A DNA stretch of 64,000 bases from Mesostigma viride (Eukaryota > Streptophyta > Mesostigmatophyceae > Mesostigmatales > Mesostigmataceae): the NCBI GenBank assembly GCA_009746045.1, contig RPFO01000819.1, forward strand, positions 684,382 to 748,381, in the 5' to 3' direction. The notes beneath the pieces were generated by a model. That model was not told the origin of the DNA. It saw only the letters and a program-made list of their open reading frames with translations, and ran no database searches. The translations under genes were made by a program, and so were the position numbers. This document shows, piece after piece, positions 24,501 to 34,795 of this stretch (position 1 is its first letter; each line of letters begins with the position of its first letter).

Positions 24501-27247
24501 TCATGCATGTGGATGTGTTGTGCATCGTGCGTCCATGTGTTGTGCATACGCGTGCGTGCTTGTGCATGTGCGTGCATGCATGTGCAAGCGTGTGGATGCA
24601 TGTTTTGTGCATGTCGATGCGTGCGCACGGGTGCCTGCAACAGCCGCAAAAGACCTGTGGGCGCAGCGCCTCAAGGAGCAAGAGCGGTTGACCCAGCTCA
24701 CCAGCCAGCAGGCGGTGGAGGAAACGGAGAGCAGGCAAGTGGGGGGTGAAGGGCGAGGAGCACATGGGTTAAGTGGAGCAGAGCACCTGCAGTGTTTTTC
24801 TTTGCGGCCCTACCACGAATGGGGCTGGCAAGGGCTACAATCACCCGCACTAGCCCACAACCAAAACATGTCTACGTTCCCATGCAGGTGGCAAACTGCC
24901 CGGGTCCACGAGTAGATAGCGGCAGCATTGGCAAGCGCAGAGTGCATTGTTGGGGGGGCAGGCGCACACACACTGTCAGGGGGGTGAGGTTTGGGTAGCA
25001 CTTGAAACGCGCTGCATCCATGCCGTGTGCGGTCCAGCCACGGCAGGGCATGCGCGCCGGCAACTGCGTTAGGTTTGTGGCTAGACGCATGATGCGTGGG
25101 TGACATGCAGAAGCAGTATTGTGTAGGGGGCCATCTCTGCTTACTTGCCCAAGGCTAGTGTTACCCCTTGCTGCCCCTTGCCGGCCAGCCTGCCTCCCTG
25201 CCGGTGCCTGGAACTTGAAGATATTCTTGGAAACCTTGTGAGAGCGCCGCTGCTCCTCGTCTGCCTCCCTGCACTGTCTTGTCTTCCTGCGATGCGGCTC
25301 GCTTTGCCTTTCATGCGCACCACGCTCAGAAGCCAGCATTACTGGGCTGCTGCTCAGGCGTGCGGTCTTGCATGGGCACCCGCATGTCATCATTTTTGCA
25401 ATGGCCCTCCTGTGTGCCTAGCAGCTAACGCACACCCCCCTTTAGCCGTCTCTGCTTGGGGGTTGGACGTGGGTGCTTGCTGTCTGACATGTGCTTGCTG
25501 ACTGACGTGTGCTTGCTGACTGACGTGTGCTTGCTGTCTGACATGCGATTGCGACGACAGGGCCAAGGCCCTCCAGGAGGAGGTCTCATCGCTGCGGGAC
25601 GCCCTGTTCATGATGAGGGCCGAGAGTGCGTGACCCGAGCACAACATGTCTTGCACCCTCACATTATCCCCCCCCCACGATTTCGCAAGGCAACCCTTGT
25701 TTCCATACTTGTTGCATTGCACCACGATCATCCATCCACCACTGTGGATGTTGACAACCAACGCACCATCCAGCCACGGACATCGATCGGACAGTCAAGC
25801 CATCGATACACAACGCACGAAACCCCCCCAAGGATAGCCCTTGCACGCGGCACAGTCTGCTCTTTGCTCACACGCGGTACAGTCTGCCCGTTGCTTGCAC
25901 GCGGTACAGGCTGCCCATTGGCAATGGGTTATTTGTGTTGGCGCATCCACCGTTGGGCACTGCTTGACGCGGCATGCCCACATAGTGGCTTTCCCCACAA
26001 AGAGCCATAGGTGGCGTGCCCACTTGCTCGTTGCACCTCCCTCACTGGCACAACAGCGCGCTCACTTCTCTGTAACAGCCAGTCCTTCCTAGGCTGCGTT
26101 TTCCGATGGGTGTCTGCCCCCGCATGCCGCTACTCCGCCATTATTCATGAGCCAGATGCACTGCATTGTAGCCAGAAATTCACATAATATAATTCAAACA
26201 TTGAAAGCCTTTGAAATGTTTTTCTTCTAAGGGCTGCATGCCGTGCAGTCCTAGTAAGTTGATGGTATACAACGTGGCAGTCGCTGCAAACTGGGAGTGC
26301 GGCTCCCCGGTGGTTCCACTGATCCACTCACTACATCCGTGTTCCCTTGCACGCATGCATGCCCACGTGCAGACATTGAGCTGCAAACCGCGAATGTGGA
26401 CCTGCGCGCGCAGCTGACCCGTGCCGAATTGATGCTGCGGCAGTACGAGGAGGCCAGGGCCAGGGAGGGCAGGGCACCACCGCAGCCCAATGCTGCTCCT
26501 ATCATTATAACACCGCCGCCCGACGCTGCGCCAATGATTGAAGCACCACTGCCCAACGCTGCTACTATTGACGCGGGTACCATCATTGCTGCTATCATGG
26601 ACGCAGATGGCTTGGGCCAGGCGACACCCACTCCGGGTGCAGCCACGCCCGCAGGTGTGCCTGCAGCGCTAGCACCCAGCAGTACTGCAACTGACGAAAC
26701 TGCTGATGGCATGTGGGAGACAGGTTCCGGGGCAACTGCCCAGGAGCACGCGACGGGCAACGGTAGCGCCTTGGCTGGTCATTCCGTGCCCGGTCGGTGT
26801 GCCACCGATGCAGCGTCCCCATCCAAGGAAATAGCAGAGGGCATTGGGGCTGGGAATAGCCATGCACCACTTGTCATCGGTGACGCCGCAATGGTCCATG
26901 ATGGCGAGTGCGCTGCCGCGGGCAGTGACTCTCTGGCGTATTCCCCCGCCAGCCTTGTACCGTTGCTCCCAGGGTTTCAAGTCACGGAGCTGGGTGTCTG
27001 CAGGGGCTACCGAGGGGCCCGCTTCTGCCACGAGGCATCGCAGTATCAATTTGACCTGTATGAGCCTGTGCAAGTGCCAGAGGTGTACCAGCGTGTCAGG
27101 AACCAGGTGTATTATGAGCTGGTGTCTGCGGGCACGGTCATGTTCACAGAGGAGCATTCCTGTTTTGCTGACTCCCTCGAGGTTGCGAGGGATGCGGCAC
27201 CTGCCCTCTTCGCGTGCATTCTCAAAGTGGTAGCGGGGCTCAGCTGA
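18586..27247 (+). CDS. Basic coiled-coil protein, eight exons, function unknown
   Basis: Eight exons join in consistent phase to 676 aa: 18586-19107, 19729-19798, 21320-21621, 22239-22286, 23966-24023, 24644-24734, 25561-25625 and 26373-27247. Introns are GT-AG except the sixth, which uses a GC donor (AG|GCAAGT). The start [15 protein letters not shown] is basic and Lys/Asp/Ala-rich; exon 2 adds a likely nuclear signal (SSKKRK). Exons 3-8 carry a heptad-rich coiled coil, about residues 288-420 ([70 protein letters not shown]). An Ala/Pro/Thr linker leads to a folded-looking C-terminus ([32 protein letters not shown]). I do not recognise the family; a nuclear structural or chromatin role is a guess from composition. 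Three introns hold minisatellites. Confidence 0.75.
19815..19990 (-). mobile_element. Possible tRNA-derived SINE (copy 2), in intron 2
   Basis: Minus strand shares GGATCAGGAGAC, CCTATAGTCGCGAAATTG and CAGAGGTCC blocks with the 14.4 kb repeat, and plus strand shares AACTGCGAAAAAGGCTCT further along. More diverged than copy 1; the B box is lost. Confidence 0.3.
20330..20580. repeat. 12-bp CT-rich minisatellite in intron 2
   Basis: About 20 copies of CCTCTCCCCT followed by TG, CG or GG. Open in all frames on both strands, giving artefact ORFs rich in Leu/Pro/Ser or Gly/Glu/Arg. Confidence 0.9.
20889..20992. repeat. AT-rich tandem repeat bounded by GACGCGTC palindromes
   Basis: Four to five copies of a roughly 20-bp unit (ATATGCACTATAATATGA), with ATAATATGACGCGTCATGAT at both ends. 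Lies within intron 2 of the coiled-coil gene. Confidence 0.8.
22757..23455. repeat. 37-bp minisatellite in intron 4
   Basis: About 19 copies of a 37-bp unit containing GGGGCATGGCCACACGGCGG, with a few variable sites (GTC/GCC, TTT/CTT, CAG/CGG). All frames are open on both strands, giving artefact ORFs of up to about 430 codons. Confidence 0.93.
24420..24632. repeat. GTGCATG-rich simple repeat in intron 5
   Basis: Irregular GTGCATGTG/GTGTGTG low-complexity DNA directly before exon 6. No coding content. Confidence 0.7.
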
Positions 27248-27350
27248 GGGGGCCAATGATGCCACGGCAAATCAACCTATGCTACCGCTTGTACAAGGGC
27301 ATCCCCGGATTGTTCTAGAATGCGGTGGGGTGGCATCAGCTTTAACGTTA

Positions 27351-27670
27351 TACTACAGTCATCCCCGCGTTAAGTTACGATTCTCAAGGTTACGGCCCCG
27401 TGTTAAGTTACGATGCCCAGATCAATGGCAGCGTGTACCTGACGGCCCACCTTACGCAAAACATCTTGCCGGAACAATGGACTTATGGCACTTCGATGCT
27501 GCAGCTGGATCGGGCTTGACGAGAGCTGTCGATTGCCATATATTAGTCCGTCAGAGGAGGAGGGGGTGGGCTGCTAGCCTAATTCTACCGCAAAGGTTTC
27601 GTCCGCACGTAAAGTTACGACGCCGTGAATTTGGAGGCGATCGTAACTTAACGTGGGCATGACTGCACTA
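27351..27670. mobile_element. MITE-like element with CAGTCAT inverted ends
   Basis: Ends match as inverted repeats over about 31 bp with four mismatches (CAGTCATCCCCGCGTTAAGT at left; reverse complement of right CAGTCATGCCCACGTTAAGT). The core GTTAAGTTACGA is repeated inside near 27,402 and, altered, near 27,610. CAGT ends recall Tc1/mariner-pogo elements. Total about 320 bp with no ORF. Target duplication unclear. Confidence 0.6.
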
Positions 27671-28440
27671 TTCTTATGTCGAATCCTCAATATCTGGAGG
27701 TGCACGACACATGGCCCCATTTGGAGGTCATACAGCGGCACGAATATAGCGAGATGCTGGACAGCGAAAATTGATGTGTGCTCCGAAGAGTTGGGCACAC
27801 CCCAGAGATGTGCCATCACTGCAACCAACCAACAATGATGGCTCTCAATCTGAACGCTTGAGAAATAATGCTACCCACTTGCCGCGTTCAATCCAGTGAA
27901 GCTTGGGACACAATCAACCCTGCTAATCAACCCAGTAAAATGGAACCATCATCACCTCATCAGACAAGCGTGGCAAGTTATGTAACTATAACTAGATATG
28001 GACACGAGATAGAAAGGGTAACCCTCGCTGGCAGGGTCAGCTAGCTTTCATCTAGTGTAACATTGAAATCATGGTGTCTACACCTCACAATTTGGGTCAG
28101 CTACCTGTTGCACATCGATACATTGGTACGTTGTTTATCAGCGCATGGAATCTTGACCGCAACGAAGACAATATGGCGGGGGCCGGCCGCTGGCCAGTCA
28201 TGCATGCATGCGCCCTATAGGTCCTGGATCGATGCTTAGCATGCATGGAGCTGTCAGTGATTCATATGCAATATCAGTCAGTGCTTCATCGTCAGTAATC
28301 GTCAGTGATTCATTAGCAACAAGCAATATGGTTCGATCCCCTCCCCCCCCCGAATCGACACAGTCCAAGGACAGTTGCCTTGGATACGCATGCAAATGGG
28401 CCCATGCGCAGCAATTGTAATGTTTTAATTTCAATACATG
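27671..28440. other. Gene-free stretch before the LINE cluster
   Basis: No gene recognised. Near 28,250-28,310 there is an irregular repeat of GTCAGTGATTCAT-like words. Confidence 0.5.
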
Positions 28441-28520
28441 GCCTAGTGGGCAAGCCCCCTCCCCCCAAGCGGAAGGGGCCTTTTGCTTAGTGTAGTTAGG
28501 ATTTTCTAGACTCAGGCGAC
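28440..28520 (+). mobile_element. LINE tail fragment directly upstream of LINE B
   Basis: Reads GTGGGCAAGCCCCCTCC on plus, then TAGTTAGGATTTTCTAGA: the end of ORF2 and start of the 3' UTR seen in LINEs A and D. It is head-to-tail with the 5' end of LINE B, which begins at about 28,522. Confidence 0.6.
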
Positions 28521-28677
28521 AGCCACGAGCCACGAGCCACGAGCTAGGTAGCCATGGCTGTCGGAGCTCATAACTTTCACGTTTGAGCACCGAATTCAGC
28601 TGTGAATATCACAATCGCTTCGTCTTTCTCAGACGCACATGCTGATATAATTTTCCGAAGCTATAACGCACTATACG

Positions 28678-30085
28678 ATGAGCAAACGCCTCTCGACGCA
28701 ACGCAGCCTGGCGGCTGCGCTCAGCAATGAAAATACGTCTGCAGCCCCGGCTGCAGCTTCGCCAACCGGCCCAGACGGCAGCGGCGCCACTAGCCAAGCT
28801 CTAGTGGTCGCCCAGCCCCCTGCTGAGCCCGCCTCGCCCGCAGCGTCGCCTGAACCCAAGCGCAGTCGCTCTGCCGAGCCGAGTTGGATAGCGGCCGACT
28901 TTGTCGCCGAAGCCAGCCAGCCCGGCTTCCTTGACACGCTTACCACGGAACGCATCCTGGTCTGCGTGTTTCAGGGAACGCACGCCTCGCTTCTTGCACT
29001 ATGCAAGCAGCTCTTCAAACAAGGTCGCCTCTTTGACCCTCGCTGGATTCGTATCTCCTGTTTCGACACCATTCCCAGCCTCCACCGCCCCTACCTCCAG
29101 CATGTCGCTCTCTTTTCCCTCCTTGGACGCCCCATCGGGGAGCTTTGGCCCCCCAAGCCTCTCACCACCACCTTAACCGAATCCTCCATCCGCTCACTCC
29201 TTAAGGAGGCCCTCGAGGAGCACGTGGACCCCATTGCTGCAGATGTGGCGGCCATCGGCGGCACGCTGACTGCCGAGCTTCCCCTCCTTTCCACCGCCAC
29301 CTAGCTCCACCATCTCCACCGCCACCTCCACCCTCCTCGCCTCCTCCACCGCCACCACCTCCACCTCCGACGCCATCACCGCCCAGCTCCGTGACATCGA
29401 CCACCGTCTTAAGGACAACGCCATCGCTATCGAGGTTCTGCAGAACACGGCAGGCCTCACCGCCCAGGCGGTGAAGGACATTGCCGCCAAGCCAGCCCCG
29501 GCTGGCCTGGCCGGCGATGCTCCTCCCATCACCACCTGGGCGGACATGCTTAAGCAACATACCACCTCCACCACCTCCGCCGTCGCAGCCCAGCTCCAGC
29601 GGCAGACGCTTGACCTCCGCGAGGAGGCCGAGCTCTCCAAGCGCAGCCTCAACGCCATCCTCAAGAACTTCGACCTGGTGGAAGGTGAGAATTCCGAGAA
29701 GCTTGCACGTGCGTTTGAGAGCAAAATCCTTGCACGCATGGGCCTCCTTGGTGAGATTAAGCTGACCGCCCACCGCCTCCCCCGCGCGCGGGGTAAGGCA
29801 GGGGCGCCTCCGCTTCTTCTCATCTTTGACAGCCCAGCGGACAAGGTTTCGTTCCTCAGACGCCGCAAGCGGCTCGCGAACACTCCCTTCACCGTGGACG
29901 ACGACTTGACCCTGGCGCAGCAACAACGGCGACGGGAGCTATGGCCGACCTACCTCCAGCTCCGGCAGACCAAGGCGGGCCAGCCGGTGTACTGGAAGGG
30001 GGCGGACATCTACGTCGGCCACAAGCCCTGGCACGCGACCCCCTCGACCACCGCGGCCCCAGCGACTCCGGCAGCCCCAGCCTAG
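28678..30085 (+). pseudogene. LINE B ORF1 (L1 ORF1p-like RNA-binding protein), one frameshift
   Basis: ATG 28,678 starts MSKRLSTQRSLAAALS. The first frame runs to 29,304; the rest continues in another frame to 30,085. Order: low-complexity Ser/Ala/Pro N-terminus with a basic PKRSRS stretch, a coiled-coil-like region (LRDIDHRLKDNAIAIEVLQ), ADMLKQHTTSTTSAVAAQL, then an RRM and C-terminal-domain-like segment: LPRARGKAGAPPLLLIFD, FTVDDDLTLAQQQRRRELW and YWKGADIYV. That arrangement matches L1 ORF1p, a trimeric nucleic-acid chaperone. Copy C at 42-43 kb crosses the 29.3 kb shift point without a break, so the shift is a later mutation. Confidence 0.75.
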
Positions 30086-30197
30086 GGGAATACAGCAGCA
30101 TGCAGTAGTGTAGAATAGATAGACAGTGGCCTTGTACATGCCCGCCTACTACAGGCACTATACCAGCCTAGCCCAGCCTTTTTAGTCATGTACATGT

Positions 30198-30632
30198 GTG
30201 CCTATGCTGATCATGTACGCTGATTTGCCCTATGTTTCCCACATTATTAGGCAAAGGCGCCTGGGCCTAGCTGGGCACCTGGCCCGCACAGATCAGGTAG
30301 ATACATCAGATAGACTAGCTGGCACCAAGCCCGCCCAGCCTGGGCGATATGTCCTCACCTGGCGTGCCCCCGGCCGCGCGCGGCAGGGCCGCCACCCGTG
30401 GACTTTTCGTGATAGACTCGGCATGGACATGTGCTACACTAGACGTGACGGGCTCACCCCCGGGCAGCCTCCTGGTTTGTCTGTAATATGGAGGCAGATG
30501 GTGCGCAAGGATAGATGGCAAGTAGTGATGAAGGAGACCACCCCCAAGCCTGTGGGGGCTCCGCGTGTGACCAAGTATGGCATTCATAGCGATTCGGGCC
30601 GCGGTGCCCACACCCCTGTAACTAGGACCTAG
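30198..30632 (+). pseudogene. LINE B ORF2 C-terminal remnant
   Basis: Open stretch containing LPYVSHIIRQRRLGLAGHLA, RTDQVDTSDRLAG, WRAPGR and SVIWRQMVRKDRWQVVM. The same order is seen at the end of ORF2 in LINE D (IRQRRIAFVGHLARTSQVD and TAMQDKTRWQKIVK). No catalytic domain remains. Confidence 0.75.
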
Positions 30633-30899
30633 ATAGCTTATACCATCCATTCCATCCCATGTTCCCCTCCCACTGAGGACTTATGCTCACGTGACGCAGT
30701 CACGTGTCTATTAATTAATTAATTAATTAATGTGTGCCTATGATGAGCCACCCTCCAGATGATACCTAGCTTTATTTAAGTATGCCGTGCCCATGCAGGG
30801 GGTCATGCACTCCCTGCTGAGAAGCCATGCCCTAGCTTTTTGTATAGCTCAGTGCTGATCTTTTCCACCTATGACAGGCTCCCCTTAGCTGGGTGTTGC

Positions 30900-31190
30900 C
30901 TGAAACTCTGGGTGTTGCAGGTGCCCTAGTGCACCTAGAGCAAGTGTTGTTTACATTCCCACCCTAATGCAGGAAGTAGCTTAGAATGTATGATAGGCCA
31001 TATGCCCCTTCTCTGGGCTATTATTATTATTATTATCAACATCACTCCGTTGGGAGTAGATGTAGCACATAGCCCTGAGAAGGGGGCATATGGCTTTTAA
31101 TACATTCTAGGCTACTTCATGCAAGGGTGGGAATGTAAGCTACCCCTGCTCTAGGTGCACCAAGGCACCTGCACCCTCATGGTCTATCAC
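30900..31190. repeat. Tail-to-tail LINE junction forming an inverted repeat
   Basis: The LINE B tail (30,905-31,018, plus) and the LINE C tail (31,040-31,185, minus) are reverse complements of the same 3' UTR blocks, with GCCATATGCCCCTTCTC facing GAGAAGGGGGCATATGGC around an (ATT)n core at 31,020-31,035. Confidence 0.8.
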
Positions 31191-31823
31191 GCTATGCCCG
31201 GGTAAGGGGGGAGCATGCCTGTGAGGGAGGAAGATCATCATGGCTATACAGGAGCTAGGACATGGCTTCTCGACAGAGAGCATCTCTCTGCATGGCATAG
31301 CATGGCTAAATTCTTAATGCAACATCCATGGGGGTCCCATTATAGACAAAGCATGGCTAAATGTTGAAGGCATCATCCATGGGGGCCATTATGGGCGCAC
31401 ATGCGCGTGGGCCACATGCTAGGCTAAGCCTTACTAATCTACACTACTGGTATATATATTCCTAGTCTGAGGTGGCAGGAGGGGGCTGCCAGGGCTTGTG
31501 GTCAACGTGGATGACCGCCCCCCTCCAGTATACCGGCTTCCCCCTTGCGCTCTGCCGGAGCTGAAGGTAGGTCGGCCATAGCTCGCGTCGCCGTTGTTGC
31601 TGGGCCAGGGTCAAGTCGTCGTCCAGCGTGAAGCGAGTCTCCGAGAGCTTCTTGCGGCATTTAAGGAACGCCAGCTTGTCCGCCATGTACTTAAAGGTGA
31701 GGAGCACGGGTGCCGGGCCAGCCTTGCCCCGCGCGCGGGGGAGGCGGACAGCCGACATGTCCAGCTCACCAGTGAGTAACATGGGGGCAAGAATGGCGCG
31801 CTTAAATGCCTCAAGAAGGCTCG
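31036..31823 (-). mobile_element. LINE C, 3' part (downstream of the 10.1-kb insertion)
   Basis: Minus strand carries the last part of ORF1 (AFKRAILAPMLLTGELD, LPRARGKAGPAPVLLTF, TLDDDLTLAQQQRRRELWP) to a stop at 31,462, then a short 3' region and tail. ORF2 is missing. The ORF1 sequence continues directly from the 41,955-42,959 part once the element at 31,824-41,954 is removed. Confidence 0.85.
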
Positions 31824-31878
31824 GAGTTGTTGCGCTGGATTAGGACAAATTGCGAAATTTAGGACACTTTTGATGCCG
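31824..31878 (+). repeat. Left terminal inverted repeat and subterminal block
   Basis: 31,824-31,854 is the inverted repeat; 31,858-31,878 holds the TTTAGGACACTTTTGATGCC block that also occurs, same orientation, inside the right end. Confidence 0.85.
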
Positions 31879-32552
31879 ACTCAAGATAATAAGTTGATTT
31901 GGGTCCCTTTTACGGGCCAATATGTGGCTGACATTGATTCCCTACGTATTCAACTGTTTTCAACCTATTTGGTACCACCCTGCAGGACATTTACCGGGTG
32001 ATGCTCGTGACGGTGCCCTTCATGATGTCATGCTTACTTCCATATAATGCATGAGCGTGGACACGATGACTTTAATGCGCGGAACGTGATTGTATTTGCC
32101 AGGGAAGTGTACCATGCATGCAGTAATTTCATACAATCTTCTCGCATAATGCATGAAGTCCTCCCCGGGCATGGAAACATTTCAATACCAACAATGAATT
32201 TTGAGGTAGTGATGTAGCATGCATGCACTTGGGTGTACTGTCAGAGCTATTGGTGCTAACACATGCCGCCAATTATAATGGCCAAGGTGCATGTATAATA
32301 TTTTAAAATGTCCAAAGAGACATTGTTGGGCGTGCATGGCTAATAACGCCCTTATTATCAATCAGTCCAATATCCTGGACTAGACAGCTCCGCGGCTTTT
32401 GCGCCGAGTTCCTCTTGAACAAATTATACTCTAGCCTACCATGACCGGGACGCCCAGATAATTAATAGCATGTTGCATCCGTGCAACACATAGCCTAGAT
32501 ATAGTGTCAATGGAATGCCATATCAAGAAACGGTTGCTTCACATGAAAACGG

Positions 32553-34795
32553 TCAGTAGTAACGAGGTTGCGGCAATGGTGCCGGCTGCCATGCCAATGT
32601 CATCGAGGGAGGCTGCTGCCAAGCGGCAGCCGCTGATGTCGCCGGTGCCGGTGGCTGTTGGTACCATCCCGCGGCTGCAGTTGCTGGTGGCTGCGCGTAT
32701 GGTGCCGGCGTGTATGGTGCCGGCGCATACTGTGGCTGCGTCAACGGTGCCGGCGCGGTTGCCGGTGCCAGGACCTGCTGGTACCATCCTAGTGCTTGTG
32801 CCGGTGGCTGCGCATACGGTGCCTGGGCGGCTGCCGTTGGTGGCGGGTAAAGCGGTGCCGCCGCGGGTGCCGGTGGCGGCGGGTAATAAGGCGGTGCCGC
32901 CGCGGGTGCCGGTGGCGGCTGGTAAAGCGGTGCCGCCGCGGGTGCCGGTGGCGGCGGGTAATAAGGCGGTGCCGCCGCGGGTGCCGGTGGCGGCTGGTAA
33001 TAAGGCGGTGCCGCCGCGGGTGCCGGTGGCGGCTGGTAATAAGGCGATGCCGCCGCGGGTGCCGGTGGCGGCGGGTAATAAGGCGGTGCCGCCGTGGATG
33101 CCGGTGGTGGCGGGTAATAAGGCGGTGCCGGCACGGCTGCTGGTGGTGGCAGGCAAGGCGGTGCTGTCGCCGGTGCTGGTGGTGGCAGGGCTTCTGGCGG
33201 CGGGGCCTCGGCTGCCGGTGCCTGCTGCTGCCGCCTCCCCTGTCGTTGCTGCTGCGGCGGCGGCTGCTGTTGCTGTTGCTGTATTTGCTGCATTTGCTGC
33301 AGCAGCAGCCGCTGCTGTTGTTGCTGCTGTTGTTGTTGCTGCTGCAACTGCTGCTGGAGTTGTCGGTGCTGCTGCTGGACCTCTTGCAGAAGCTGGGCCT
33401 GCTGCTGTTTCATACCCTCCAGTTGTGCCTGCACTTCTGTTGGTACTCGCGTTGTGCCGGGCAGGGCCTCCTGCAACGGCTGCGGCCCCGGGCGCCGTTT
33501 CTCCGGCTGGCGCTTCTTGGCATCTGGGGGGGGGGCTGGAAGGCCTGCTTGGCGGTGATTCGCTTCGCTCGCCCTAGCCCGGCGTTGGTGATATCCGTGA
33601 GCGGTGCCGGTGCCGCATCGGTCATGGTGGTGTCTTGTGTCCGCCGTTCTCGGGATGGCGTATCAGGAGAACCACACAGATCCATCGTGGCCCGCTGCGG
33701 GAATGCGTTACTGAGCAGGATGCTTGGGACGGGCGCATTGCCCATCAGGGCAACTAAATTGGGCTCGTTCTCCTGGGCCCACGTCAAACACTCCTGCATT
33801 TCATCATTCCATGCGTTTGCAGGGATGGATTTACCCGGAAACGTTACACCAGGGACATCGCACCACTTGGGAGGGTTGTTGGCCACGATGAGTGCCACTT
33901 GGTTGTGGAAGTGGATGCCGGTGGGTGCGGGCCTGGTCATGGAAGGAGTAAACGAACATAGCAACGACTTGTAGCTCGAATTCTTCGTTTCGCGGGCTAA
34001 CAGAGCGCTCATGGTCTTGTTTTTCCAGCCGCCCAAGATGATGCCGACATTTTGCCTCCATGGGTGAAGGTTCACGACGGCCCGAGCCATGATCCCGCAT
34101 TCGGCCCTAAAACCAGGAACCCCGCCCCCCACAGATATGGTGCTCTCATTTCGACCTTGGACCGGCATTGTCTTGAGCACCGGTGGATCAGGTGAAGGAA
34201 ATTTCAATGTCATCTTGGCATCCTCCAGCTCGGAGCGACTGAACCCTTTGCCACGCTCGTCGGCCGGGGTACTTTCCATCACGTTGTCAATGGAATTGTC
34301 CCCCGTCAGGTCGGAGGAACCCAGGTGTGCACCACGGCTGGCCGGATCGTCATCGCCACTGTCGACCATCTTGTCGTCACTGTCATTCTTGTCGTCACGG
34401 TCCTTTTTATCCCCGGCAACCTTGCCCTTCCCGCCCAAATTACTATGAAGATCTACCATCCCCGCCAGGTCATCCTCGGAAACTGGAGCATTAAAGTTGA
34501 TGCCGGCCGGGAGGGGGGGACGTGGGTTGTTGCCGACATGATGAGTCGCTTCCTGGTCTTGCTTGGACGACCCAGCAAAACATTCGGGGCACATCCATTC
34601 TGCCCCTTCTTCAGCACTTGGGTCCTTGAATAGCCCCGTGCATATCCCATGGACGTGCTTTCCACACGACCCACTGCATGGGTGATTGGCGCCACTCAAG
34701 AGCTCCTCCTTAGAAACGCCATCCTCGGATGCTCCGCCTCCCAATTTCCTACACTTTTCGCCTGCAAAGCAGGCATCACCGTTGCTCTCTGACAT
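32553..34795 (-). CDS. Transposon PHD-like zinc-finger protein with polyQ and Pro/Tyr repeats
   Basis: ATG at 34,795. Residues 9-72 form a PHD-like C4HC3 pattern: C9, C15, C40, C44, H49, C52, C69, C72, with the typical Trp two residues before the last CxxC (WMCPEC). A Lys/Asp-rich acidic linker follows, then a probably folded unit, about residues 200-390 (ECGIMARAVVNLHPWRQNVG, HFHNQVALIVANNPPKWCD, WNDEMQECLTWAQENEP). A C10 run (G on plus, 33,526-33,535) breaks the frame: as written the ORF stops at 33,410. One base more would continue it into LQEALPGTTRVPTEVQAQLE, a polyQ coiled-coil segment and tandem PPAPAAAPPYYQP repeats to a stop at 32,553, about 747 aa. Homopolymer error or real mutation cannot be told apart. 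It may read chromatin or assist the transposase; that is inference. Confidence 0.7.
32850..33140 (-). repeat. Coding tandem repeat (Pro/Ala/Tyr) in the PHD-like gene
   Basis: Seven or so units with core CCGCCGCGGGTGCCGGTGGC on plus, coding on minus for PPPAPAAAPPYY. Units vary between 39 and 45 bp in multiples of three, so the reading frame is kept, as expected under coding constraint. Confidence 0.8.

Larger units (their letters stand above)
28522..31020 (+). mobile_element. LINE B (L1-like), internally deleted
   Basis: The 5' UTR (CTCATAACTTTCACGTTTGA, about 28,568-28,587) matches LINE C. ORF1 follows, then a jump directly to the last part of ORF2 (30,198) and a 3' UTR ending with the tail blocks GTGCACCTAGAGCAAGTG and GCTTAGAATGTATGATAGGC near 30,935-31,010. 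Endonuclease and reverse transcriptase are absent. It ends at an (ATT)n run shared with the opposing LINE C tail. Confidence 0.8.
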
